In this document: positions 51,961 to 59,639 of the stretch, piece by piece
Numbering within the stretch: position 1 is the stretch's first letter
Layout of the letters: the number at the start of each line of letters is the position of its first letter
NCBI RefSeq assembly: GCF_000308515.1
Contig: NZ_BAFV01000040.1
Span: forward strand, 98,218 to 162,217
Direction of reading: 5' to 3'
DNA from: Nocardia carnea NBRC 14403
Lineage (GTDB): Bacteria; Actinomycetota; Actinomycetes; Mycobacteriales; Mycobacteriaceae
Length of the DNA stretch: 64,000 bases
Translations under genes and position numbers: made by a program
The notes under the pieces: generated by a model
Databases searched by the model: none
What the model saw: the letters and a program-made list of their open reading frames with translations, nothing else
Told to the model about the DNA's origin: nothing

Positions 51961-53145
51961 TCAGGAGGACGCGGCGGCGGCCTGACGCTGCGCCGGAATG
52001 GCGCTACGACCAGCTGCCAGATTCGCATCGACCTCGGCCTGCCAATTCTGCAGGGCCCGTTCGGTATCGATCTCGAATTCGAACCGGTTGACCATCTCCG
52101 GCTTGATGTCCTCGACGTCGACATAAAACTGTTCGTACCAACGGCGCAGCTGATATACCGGGCCGTCTTCCTCGCACAGCAGCGGATTATCGATCCGCGA
52201 TTTGTTCTTCCAGATCTCCACGTCCTGTTCGAAGCCGATCGCGACGCCCTGCGCCACAGCGGTAGCGACCTGCTCGGCCGCGGCATCGTCCATCCCGGTC
52301 GGCTTCTGCACCATCACGCCGTACTGCAGCCGGAACGAAGTCGGGCTGATCGGGTAATGGCAGTTGATCAGGTAGATACCCGGTTCGCCGGCCCCGGCCT
52401 GGCCGCCGCTCCAGAGCTTGTCGATCATGTAGGAAGGACCGTAGTACGTAGCGTCCGACTGGCCTTCGTCGCTGTAATTCGTGCTGGTGCTGACTCCGGC
52501 CGCATCAGCGCGCGGAAGCGAACGCATGACCTGCGTCGCGGTATGACCCTCGAAAACATTCCGGAAATACGTCGGCATGGCGTAATGGACGTAGAAGAAA
52601 TGCGCCATATCGACGACGTTGTCGACGATTTCGCGGCAGTGCGAACCCTCGACCACGATCGAATTCCACACCCAGTCCGTCCACCCGGGATCGCCAAAGG
52701 TGGGGATCGCCGGAATCTCCAGCTCCGCGGGCGGCTTACTGCCCTGCGGGTCGTTCCAGACGAACAACTGCCCGCTGACCTCCATGGTCTGCCACGCCTT
52801 GGTCCGCGCCAGCGGCGGAACCCGCCGGGCATACGGGATGGAGGCGCATTTGCCGTCGCCGCGCCACCGCCAGTCGTGGAAGGGGCAAGCGATATCGTTG
52901 CCCTTCACGGTGCCTTGGGCCAGGTTCCCGCCCATATGCGGACAGAAGGCGTTGAGGACGTTCACCTTCCCGTCCTCGCCACGGAAGACCACTAGTTCGG
53001 TACCGAACGCGGTGATCTGGTGCGGCCGGCCGTCGGCGAAGTCACGGAGCAGGCCGAGACAGTGCCAGCCTCGCGCGTAACGCGTGGGCGGCGCGCCGGT
53101 GTCGATGACACGGACTTCGTTGCCGGTGTCGGTCGTGGGACCCAC
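51961..53145 (-). CDS. kshA: 3-ketosteroid 9alpha-hydroxylase oxygenase component
   Basis: The protein has 394 residues, with GTG start 53145 behind AGGAGG. The Rieske site is C68-x-H70 and C87-x2-H90 (CPHMGG, CPFHDW). The mononuclear iron site D179-x2-H182-x4-H187 is in NVVDMAHFFYVHY, which is strongly KshA-like, as is the N-terminal RYARGWHCLG. With KshB it hydroxylates C9 of 3-ketosteroids, triggering ring B opening once delta1-dehydrogenation has occurred. It is the first gene of the operon kshA-hsaA-hsaC. Confidence 0.93.
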   Translation of the reverse strand: MGPTTDTGNEVRVIDTGAPPTRYARGWHCLGLLRDFADGRPHQITAFGTELVVFRGEDGKVNVLNAFCPHMGGNLAQGTVKGNDIACPFHDWRWRGDGKCASIPYARRVPPLARTKAWQTMEVSGQLFVWNDPQGSKPPAELEIPAIPTFGDPGWTDWVWNSIVVEGSHCREIVDNVVDMAHFFYVHYAMPTYFRNVFEGHTATQVMRSLPRADAAGVSTSTNYSDEGQSDATYYGPSYMIDKLWSGGQAGAGEPGIYLINCHYPISPTSFRLQYGVMVQKPTGMDDAAAEQVATAVAQGVAIGFEQDVEIWKNKSRIDNPLLCEEDGPVYQLRRWYEQFYVDVEDIKPEMVNRFEFEIDTERALQNWQAEVDANLAAGRSAIPAQRQAAAASS

Positions 53146-53501
53146 GATACCTCCTGGTCAGGTGATTGCGACCGAGGAACTCGTCGCAGTGGGTCCACCT
53201 TCGCAGCCGCAGCGGCGGTGTGACGTGAATCTCCTGCTGAGTGGGACCCTTTTTGGTGTCGTCGAGAAGGCCGTGACCCCGCCCGCACAGCCACCCGGGT
53301 CCCGATCGGATCTTCGGGAGGCTACGCGTTCCGGATCGAGGTAGCCGGGCGGTGTCTCGCTGATCGGGAAGACCCCTCGGTACCGGCAGGGCATGAATGC
53401 CATCGTCGGTGACGACGCCGGTCACGGTGCGCTGAACCGAACCCGCACACAGTAGTACTGTGCCCCACGTCACAGAGCTGTGATGCGTGCTGGGAGGTCG
53501 A
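53146..53501. other. Divergent intergenic region between kshA-like and IclR genes
   Basis: 356 bp without a gene. On the left is the AGGAGG of the kshA-like gene (minus strand). On the right are the two palindromes listed at 53448-53483 and GGGAGG ahead of the IclR ATG. I see no clear KstR-type site. Confidence 0.55.
53448..53483. promoter_or_regulatory. Twin palindromes upstream of the IclR gene
   Basis: CACAGTAGTACTGTG (53448-53462, perfect 7-1-7) and TCACAG-AG-CTGTGA (53470-53483, arms perfect) share CACAG/CTGTG half-sites with different spacing. They lie 18-54 bp before the start codon, a likely position for autoregulation. Confidence 0.6.
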
Positions 53502-54302
53502 ATGAGAACATCAAGCCCTGCCGGGGTCCCGGTCTCGGTGGTCGAACGGATATCCCTCGTTCTGGAGACGTTCAACGGGGCCGGTCCGCTCACACTGGCT
53601 CAGGTCACCTCCCGCACCGGGCTGCCGCGCTCGTCGGTCCATCGGCTTCTGGAACAGCTCACGAACACGGGTTGGCTCGCGCGCTCCCCCGAACAAACTT
53701 ACGAACTCGGAGTCAAGGCCTACGAGATGGGCCAGGCAGCGCTCAACCAGAACCGTCTGCTGCACGGCGCCCGGCCGATCATGCAGGCGTTCGCACACCG
53801 CACCGGGCTCACCATCCAGCTCGGCGTTGTCAACCGCGGTGACACGGTCTACTTGGCAAAGGTCAACGGCCGTACCTCGGGGCCCACTCCCACCGCCGTC
53901 GGTCAGCGGGTACCCGCTCACCTCACTGCGGTGGGTAAGGCACAGCTCGCATTCACCGGCCTGTCCGGCGACCGGCCGCGCTTCGGCGAACTCCGCCGCA
54001 CCGACAAGGGAACCTTGGCCCGGCGCACGCCACAGAGTGTCACCACCGAAGCCCAGCTCGCGGAGGATCTGGCCGGTGTCCGCAACCGGGGCGCAGCGTT
54101 CGACCGCGGTGAGTCGTTCGCCGGCCTCGGTTGCGTGGGCGTCTCTCTCGGGCCGCCCGACCACATCTATGGCAACCTGGCCGGGATCTCGGTATGCGCG
54201 CCTGTCACCGCGCTCGACTACCGCACACTGGTGGGCCAGGTCCGGATCGCGGCACGCGAGATCTGGGATCGGTGCGTCGCGACGGACCTCGCCTCGCATT
54301 AG
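53502..54302 (+). CDS. IclR-family transcriptional regulator
   Basis: The protein has 266 residues. ATG 53502 sits just after GGGAGG; an upstream GTG at 53487 would overlap that site. The helix-turn-helix is in LTLAQVTSRTGLPRSSVHRLL, and the effector domain in IQLGVVNRGDTVYLAKVNG and VPAHLTAVGKAQLAF. It is divergent from kshA-hsaA-hsaC and co-oriented with the SDR at 54409, so it probably controls one or both. It is similar to the IclR protein at 37693. Confidence 0.92.
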   Translation: MRTSSPAGVPVSVVERISLVLETFNGAGPLTLAQVTSRTGLPRSSVHRLLEQLTNTGWLARSPEQTYELGVKAYEMGQAALNQNRLLHGARPIMQAFAHRTGLTIQLGVVNRGDTVYLAKVNGRTSGPTPTAVGQRVPAHLTAVGKAQLAFTGLSGDRPRFGELRRTDKGTLARRTPQSVTTEAQLAEDLAGVRNRGAAFDRGESFAGLGCVGVSLGPPDHIYGNLAGISVCAPVTALDYRTLVGQVRIAAREIWDRCVATDLASH

Positions 54303-54408
54303 CCGTCGTCCCACTGCGGGTCCGAGCAGTGACGTTGCCGAACAAGCCCGAGTTCGTACGTTGCCGACTCCGGGCTGCCGCACGCAAATCTACTACGAGG
54401 AGTGTCGA

Positions 54409-55287
54409 ATGACCGTTGCAGCGAGGCGATTCGAATCCGGAACCGCAGTGGTCACGGGCGGTGGGTCAGGACTCGGTGAGGGATTCGCCCGGCGTCTGGC
54501 GACTTTGGGGATGTCCGTAGTAGTCGCAGACATAGACCTGGCACGAGCCGAAAAAGTGGCGGCCGCGGTCGTTTCCGCCGGCGGTCGAGCCGAAGCCCGG
54601 CTCGTCGATGTCACCGACGCCGACGAGGTCGATGCGATGGCGTCGAATGTCTTCGCGCGCTATGGTTCGGTCGAACTCCTGGTGAACAATGCCGGAGTCG
54701 AAGAGGGCGGACTGTCGTGGGAAATGAGCCCCGCCCGGTGGAAAAAAGTGACCGGAGTGAACTTCGACGGAATTTTCCACTGCGTCCGTTCATTCGTACC
54801 GCGGATGATCGAATCGGGCGTCCCCGCGTGTATAGCGAATGTCTCGTCGGTGGGCGCCTTCAACTCGATGCCGGCACAGGCAGCCTATATCGCGACCAAG
54901 CATGCAGTTCTCGCCTTCACAGAGTGCCTACACCAAGAAATAGCCTTGGTAGAAGCACCGATCCAGGTATCGGCTGTTGTCCCGAATTGGATTCGAAGCC
55001 GAATATTCGTGGATGCCGCGCACGAAACACTCACGGGTAATCCGGCCGCCGACGCGCTGTTCGGCTCGATGAAACGTTCGGTTGCCGAACGCGGAATGGA
55101 GCCGCTCGCCGCGGCGGAACACATCGTCGAGGCGATAGCGCGCGGCGACTTCTGGGTGTTTTCGGATGACGAAGCATGCACCCGGTTCGCCGAGGCACGC
55201 GCCCACCGGCTCAGTACTTTGTCGGCGCCGGACGCTCCCGGAAAAATCCTCGAGCGCTTGGGCGTCGAACCGATGTCGAGTTCGTAG
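54409..55287 (+). CDS. Short-chain dehydrogenase/reductase, paralogue of the SDR at 44874
   Basis: The protein has 292 residues from ATG 54409, preceded by GAGGAG; the longer upstream frame reads through non-homologous sequence. It has TGGGSGLG (16-23), VNNAGVE (92-98), serines at 146-147, and Y160 and K164 (YIATK). The segments FVPRMI, TECLHQ, PIQVSAVVPN and ARGDFWVFSDDE are shared with the SDR in the BVMO operon, indicating duplication. It lies 106 nt after the IclR gene. The DNA at 54950-55000 is somewhat less GC-rich than its surroundings. Confidence 0.9.
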   Translation: MTVAARRFESGTAVVTGGGSGLGEGFARRLATLGMSVVVADIDLARAEKVAAAVVSAGGRAEARLVDVTDADEVDAMASNVFARYGSVELLVNNAGVEEGGLSWEMSPARWKKVTGVNFDGIFHCVRSFVPRMIESGVPACIANVSSVGAFNSMPAQAAYIATKHAVLAFTECLHQEIALVEAPIQVSAVVPNWIRSRIFVDAAHETLTGNPAADALFGSMKRSVAERGMEPLAAAEHIVEAIARGDFWVFSDDEACTRFAEARAHRLSTLSAPDAPGKILERLGVEPMSSS

Positions 55288-55325
55288 CCGATCCAGTGCT
55301 TTCGACAGCAGCCAGGTCGGCACGT

Positions 55326-55444
55326 CCACGAGGCTCCGCCGAAGCGGTCCGTTACTCGATCACGCAGGCCGACAGACCGCGGCGGGTGGCAGCCGGTGCT
55401 CCGGCGACGGCGGGCCCGCCGGAGCCCAGCACCACCACGTCACA
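55326..55444 (-). pseudogene. Frameshifted remnant of an FAD-binding oxidoreductase N-terminus
   Basis: Read leftward from 55444, the frame encodes CDVVVLGSGGPAVAGAPAAT and then RRGLSACVIE before a TAA at 55352-55354. This is the ADP-binding beta-alpha-beta start of KstD/fumarate-reductase-type flavoproteins (GxGxxG, closing acidic residue). Right after the stop, in another frame, DRFGGASW (55349-55326) continues the expected pattern. The rest of the gene is missing, replaced by the convergent SDR. It is therefore a degraded fragment, not a gene. Confidence 0.6.
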
Positions 55445-55691
55445 GGTTCCGCCTCAGGTGATCGTCGACGACCCGCCCTGTCATTGTTCCGGTGAGACGC
55501 CGAGACGTAGAAAGGAGCTGCGGCGCGGAACCGGTGCGCAGGATCACCGGGTCGAAACCGGCCGTGGCGAACTCACGCTTCACTTCGAAGCCGCATCCCG
55601 CGGTGTAGAACTCCGTGGATTTCGCGAGGTCGGTGCCCCGGATGGCGCTGAGCGACAGGACCGTTGCTGGCGGTGCCGATTTCCCGCTCAT
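55440..55691 (-). CDS. Truncated VOC/glyoxalase-fold protein (83 residues), possibly a decayed gene
   Basis: ATG 55691 overlaps the stop of the SDR gene (ATGA), so it is translationally coupled. Residues 9-58 match the first half of a glyoxalase/VOC domain (VLSLSAIRGTDLAKSTEFYT, then GCGFEVKREFA). The second half is absent and replaced by a basic tail (RRLTGTMTGRVVDDHLRRNL). A full VOC domain needs about 115-130 residues. Together with the flavoprotein fragment directly downstream this looks like a decayed operon end. Confidence 0.55.
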   Translation of the reverse strand: MSGKSAPPATVLSLSAIRGTDLAKSTEFYTAGCGFEVKREFATAGFDPVILRTGSAPQLLSTSRRLTGTMTGRVVDDHLRRNL

Positions 55692-56446
55692 CGGGTCTGC
55701 GACCCGCCGTTGAAGTCCAGGGTCTGGCCGGTCATCCCGCCGGACTCGTTCGAGGCCAGGTACGCACAGAAGGCCCCTACCTCGATCGGATCGCCGAGGC
55801 GGCCGATAGGGATGGTCGCAATGATCTTGTCGATCATCTCCGGCGTCATCTTCTCCATCAGGTTGGCCTGTTGCCCGAGTGCGACAATATTCGCCGTCAC
55901 CCCGTACTGCCCTGTCTCCGCCGCCAGATGCCGGATGAAACCCTCGATACCGCTCTTACCGGTGGCATACATCGAATAGTTGATGTTCTGCCCCGTTCGC
56001 GCCGAGCCCGACGAGATCTGCACGATCCGGCCCCAGCCTGCGTCACACATCCCGTCGAGCACGGCTTTGATGCAGTTCATCGCACCGTAGATGTTCAGAT
56101 CGATCGACGGCGGCCACTGATCGGGAGTGAGCTCGCGGAACGGCTTGATAACTCTCGTCTCCGCGACCCCGGCATTGTTCACCAGGATGTTCACTAGCCC
56201 GCCCAGTTCGTCCTCGGCCGCACGGACGGCGGCGACGGTCGCCTCGTAATCGATGACGTCGAACGCCTTCGCGATCGCCGTGTTGCCCTCGGCGACAATT
56301 TTCGCGGCCACCCGCTCGGCCCGCTCGCCGAAGAGGTCGTTGACGATCACCGCGGCGCCCTGCCGCGCGAGCACCGTCGCGATGCCTTCGCCCACGCTTT
56401 GACCTGCTCCTGATACCAGGGCGATCCGCCCGTTCAACTCGAACAC
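55688..56446 (-). CDS. Short-chain dehydrogenase/reductase
   Basis: The protein has 252 residues from GTG 56446, with GGAG upstream on the minus strand. It has coenzyme motif SGAGQSVGEG (12-21), VNNAGVAETR, serines at 145-146, Y160 and K164 (YATGK), and the C-terminal GGMTGQTLDFNGG. The SGAGQ variant of the glycine motif is common in SDRs of acyl-CoA or hydroxyacid catabolism. It is divergent from the crotonase operon and may share the TGGATC-type operator in between. Confidence 0.88.
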   Translation of the reverse strand: MFELNGRIALVSGAGQSVGEGIATVLARQGAAVIVNDLFGERAERVAAKIVAEGNTAIAKAFDVIDYEATVAAVRAAEDELGGLVNILVNNAGVAETRVIKPFRELTPDQWPPSIDLNIYGAMNCIKAVLDGMCDAGWGRIVQISSGSARTGQNINYSMYATGKSGIEGFIRHLAAETGQYGVTANIVALGQQANLMEKMTPEMIDKIIATIPIGRLGDPIEVGAFCAYLASNESGGMTGQTLDFNGGSQTR

Positions 56447-56541
56447 GAGTGCTCCTCTCTACCCGCCGCCCGGTCGAATCCGGGTCGCGTTCTTCGCTGT
56501 TGCCACTCTCCGGGCGCGCACCACAGATTGTCAATCAAAAG

Positions 56542-56562
56542 TGGATCTTATTTTGGATCCAA
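56542..56562. promoter_or_regulatory. TGGATC repeat operator candidate for the GntR-regulated operon
   Basis: TGGATC occurs at 56542-56547 and again at 56554-56559, twelve bases apart. The second copy lies within the perfect palindrome TTGGATCCAA (56553-56562). The region is AT-rich and ends 20 bp before the crotonase start. Palindromes of this kind suit FCD-type GntR regulators, one of which is encoded at the end of the operon. Confidence 0.6.
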
Positions 56563-56581
56563 TCTGCTACGGTCGTACTTC

Positions 56582-57382
56582 ATGACGCCAGACGATTCGG
56601 CCGGCGCGCCGCCGGCAGCCTCGGTTCTCACCGAGTTCACGAGCGGTGTCGCGCAGCTGACCCTCGACAATCCCCGCCGCAAGAACGCGATCACCCTCGA
56701 AATGGCCGCACTCATCGGCGAATTCTGTGATCAGGTGGAAAACGACCCCACCATCGGCGCGGTCGTCGTACGCTCCGCCGGCGCGTACTTCTGCAGCGGT
56801 GCCGACACTCGCGATCTCGCAGCCTCCTCCGCCGATCCGGCCTCCCCGGAGGCCGTGCGCCGCACTTCCGCGGTCTATGGCGCCTTCGTGCGCGTCGGTT
56901 CCCTGCCGGTCCCCACCGTCGCCCGGGTCGTCGGCGGCGCCGTGGGCGCCGGACTCAACCTGGCGCTGGCCGCCGACATCATGGTGGTGACCCCGGAGTC
57001 GGTGCTCGACAGCGGGTTCCTGGCCCGCAACCTCCACCCGGGCGGCGGTCACCTCGCCCTGCTCGGTCGCGCTGCCGGCTGGTCGCGGACTGTAGCCCTC
57101 GCCGCGTGCGGACGCTCGATGACCGGGGCCGAGGCAGCCGCCTGCGGGCTCGCCTACGCCGCCGTTCCCGAAGCCGATCTCGATCCGCTCATCGCCGAGC
57201 TCACCTCCGCGCCGGCCGCCGACCCGGAGCTGAGCCGGCGGATCATGACCAGCGCCCGCCTCGAGCTCGGACCGCCGGCGGTCAGCTGGTCATCGGCGCT
57301 CGAGATCGAGCGCGGCGTGCAGATGTGGTCCATGTCGCGTAAGGGACAGACATCCTGGTCGTCGCGGGGTCCGGGACGATGA
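56582..57382 (+). CDS. Crotonase-superfamily (enoyl-CoA hydratase/isomerase-like) protein
   Basis: The protein has 266 residues from ATG 56582; an upstream in-frame start would overlap the operator. The crotonase fold is shown by LDNPRRKNAI, the CoA-binding AYFCSGADTRDL and the oxyanion loop GGAVGAGLNLALAAD. The two hydratase glutamates appear absent: the first position reads within GAGLN, and the second within SGFLARNLHPGGG. It may therefore be an isomerase, thioesterase or other crotonase variant. It is the first gene of a five-gene coupled operon. Confidence 0.85.
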   Translation: MTPDDSAGAPPAASVLTEFTSGVAQLTLDNPRRKNAITLEMAALIGEFCDQVENDPTIGAVVVRSAGAYFCSGADTRDLAASSADPASPEAVRRTSAVYGAFVRVGSLPVPTVARVVGGAVGAGLNLALAADIMVVTPESVLDSGFLARNLHPGGGHLALLGRAAGWSRTVALAACGRSMTGAEAAACGLAYAAVPEADLDPLIAELTSAPAADPELSRRIMTSARLELGPPAVSWSSALEIERGVQMWSMSRKGQTSWSSRGPGR

Positions 57383-58536
57383 CCACCGAAGCCGGTTCGC
57401 CGGTAGCCGAGAGCGCGGAACTGCACGCGCTACGCACCGAGGTACGCGCCTTCCTGAACGAACAACTCGCGGCGGGCGCATTCGTTCCGGCCGTGGACAA
57501 TTGGATGAGCGGATTCGATCCGGAGTTCAGCGCCCGGCTGGGACAGCAGGGCTGGCTGGGGATGACTCTGCCGGCCGCCTACAGCGGCCACGACAGGTCT
57601 CCGGTCGAACGTTTCGTCGTGACCGAGGAGTTGCTCGCCCACGGCGCCCCGGTCGCCGCGCACTGGGTCGCCGACCGCCAGATGGCGCCGGGCATCCTCG
57701 CCAACGGCACCGAGGAACAGAAACAGCGTTATCTGCCCGGAATCGCAGCCGGGACACTGTTCTTCGCGATCGGCATGAGCGAGCCCGATGCAGGCTCCGA
57801 TCTCGCTGCCGTCCGCACTCGGGCCGTCCGTCACGACGACGGATCCTGGACCCTCAACGGGACAAAGGTCTGGACCACCGGCGCCCATATGGCACATGCC
57901 ATGGTGCTGCTCGCCCGCAGTGACGGCGAGGCCGGCGATCGGCAGACCGGTCTGTCCCAGTTCCTCGTGGACCTGTCGCATCCCGATATCGAGGTGCGCC
58001 CGTTGCGCAGCATCGACGGCGAGGCCCATTTCAACGAGGTGATCTTCCACGACGCGCGCGTCGGCCCGGAGGCGCTGCTGGGCCGGCGCGGTGACGGCTG
58101 GGCGCAGGTGATGCGCGAGCTCGCGTTCGAACGCTCCGGCCCCGAACGCTATCTGTCCACGATGCCGCTGCTGCGAGCCTGGGCCGACGAGCTGCGCTGG
58201 TCCGGTGCCACCGAGGAGCAACGCATCACACTGGGAACACTCACGGCGCAGGCCTGGGCGCTGCGCCGGATGTCGCTGTCGGTGGCCGCCGAACTGGCCG
58301 CGGGACGCCGGCCCGATGTCCGGGCAGCGATGGTGAAGGACCTCGGGTCGGCGTTCGAAGGCGATCTCGTGGAGGCAGTGCGGGCCGCCTGCGCTACCGA
58401 CCCCCGGCGCACCGGCGGCGATCCGTTCGCCCGTCTGCTGGCGAACAGCATGCTGCATATTCCGGCATTCACACTACGTGGCGGGACGAACGAGATTCTT
58501 CGCGGAATCGTTGCTCGCGGAATGGGATTACGATGA
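57379..58536 (+). CDS. Acyl-CoA dehydrogenase, subunit 1
   Basis: The protein has 385 residues, with ATGA overlap with the crotonase gene. It is of normal ACAD length with FAIGMSEPDAGSDLAAVRTRA, WTLNGTKVWTTGAHMAHAMVLLARSD (motifs within 125-180) and a C-terminal FTLRGGTNEILRGIVARGMG. FAD-dependent, it introduces a 2,3 double bond into an acyl-CoA. Its coupling to a second, shorter ACAD gene resembles actinobacterial alpha2beta2 ChsE-type enzymes that act on steroid side-chain or ring-derived CoA esters. Confidence 0.9.
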   Translation: MTTEAGSPVAESAELHALRTEVRAFLNEQLAAGAFVPAVDNWMSGFDPEFSARLGQQGWLGMTLPAAYSGHDRSPVERFVVTEELLAHGAPVAAHWVADRQMAPGILANGTEEQKQRYLPGIAAGTLFFAIGMSEPDAGSDLAAVRTRAVRHDDGSWTLNGTKVWTTGAHMAHAMVLLARSDGEAGDRQTGLSQFLVDLSHPDIEVRPLRSIDGEAHFNEVIFHDARVGPEALLGRRGDGWAQVMRELAFERSGPERYLSTMPLLRAWADELRWSGATEEQRITLGTLTAQAWALRRMSLSVAAELAAGRRPDVRAAMVKDLGSAFEGDLVEAVRAACATDPRRTGGDPFARLLANSMLHIPAFTLRGGTNEILRGIVARGMGLR

Positions 58537-59639
58537 CAGGACCGGACTCCGAACTATTCGCGACCACCCGCGCGATGATCGAACGGGCGGGCATCGACAC
58601 CACCACTCCCGCCGCCGGTGTGGACAGCGCTGTCTGGTCGGCACTCGCCGAGGCCGGATTCACCGGGATCAGTATCCCCGAAGACCTGGACGGCAGCGGT
58701 GGCACCCTCGCCGAGGTACTCACCGTGGTCTCGGCCGCAGTCACCGGCGGTGCTCTCACCATGCTCATCGAGCACACGGTGCTCGCCGGCTGGCTGGCGG
58801 CACGCTGCGCTATCTCCCTGGGTGCGCACACCGCGACGATCGGCCACGCGCAGCCCGGCACCGCGGTCCGCGAAACCGGTGACGGCAGACTGGTCCTGGA
58901 CGGAACGGTACGGGCGGTGGTGCACGGAGCCGACGCCGATCGGCTGGTGCTACTGCTCGACCCGGTCGCCGCGGACCGCGGCCCCGCGGTCGCGTTTCTC
59001 TCCCCCACCGGTTCCGGCGTCACGGCTACCTCCGGTACCGATCTCATCGGTGCCTCCATCACCGACTACGCCTTCGATGCCGCCGCGGTCGAGTCGTATG
59101 CCGAATCCCCGGTAGGCGAAACCGAACTCGTCGAACGCAGTGCGCTCGCCTATGCCGTCGCGCTCGCCGCCGCAGCGCGCGCCGTCTGCGACCGGACCGT
59201 CGAATACGCGGGACAGCGCACCCAGTTCGGCCGCCCGCTGAGCAAATTCCAAGCCGTGCAGCAGCAGCTGGCCGGGATGGCCGCGCGCACTGCACTCATG
59301 GAAACGGCCACCGAGACCGCCGTTGCCACGGACGCCGGCGGCGATCCGGAGCGGGCGCGAACCGCGATCGCCGCTGCGAAAGTGGTGACCTCGTCCTCGG
59401 CACGGGAGATCGCCGCCGCGGGCCACCAACTCCACGGCGCGATCGGATTCACGGCCGAACATCCGCTCGGCCGGTCCACTACGGCCTTGCTGGCCTGGCG
59501 AGAGCGGTATGGCTCGGAACGCTACTGGGCAGGTGTACTCGCCGACCAGGTCCTCGAAGACGGCGTCGATGTCTGGGATCTCGTCACAGGATCCGGTGGC
59601 GCAGACACGGGCGCGGCGGCGGAAGGGAGAAATCGATGA
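58533..59639 (+). CDS. Acyl-CoA dehydrogenase, subunit 2 (diverged)
   Basis: The protein has 368 residues and is coupled by ATGA overlap. The ACAD fold is recognisable in the C-terminal half (AVCDRTVEYAGQRTQFGRPL, QLHGAIGFTAEHPLGR). The N-terminal half is diverged and lacks the usual substrate/FAD signature EPxAGSD. It is probably the non-catalytic or partner subunit of a heteromeric dehydrogenase with the preceding protein. Confidence 0.87.
   Translation: MTGPDSELFATTRAMIERAGIDTTTPAAGVDSAVWSALAEAGFTGISIPEDLDGSGGTLAEVLTVVSAAVTGGALTMLIEHTVLAGWLAARCAISLGAHTATIGHAQPGTAVRETGDGRLVLDGTVRAVVHGADADRLVLLLDPVAADRGPAVAFLSPTGSGVTATSGTDLIGASITDYAFDAAAVESYAESPVGETELVERSALAYAVALAAAARAVCDRTVEYAGQRTQFGRPLSKFQAVQQQLAGMAARTALMETATETAVATDAGGDPERARTAIAAAKVVTSSSAREIAAAGHQLHGAIGFTAEHPLGRSTTALLAWRERYGSERYWAGVLADQVLEDGVDVWDLVTGSGGADTGAAAEGRNR

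Noticed and set aside
49753..53145. A complete kshAB/hsaABCD steroid operon
   Set aside because: Only kshA, hsaA and hsaC are present in this operon, with an HsaD-like gene 9 kb away. No KshB or HsaB reductase was found, so I do not claim a full pathway.
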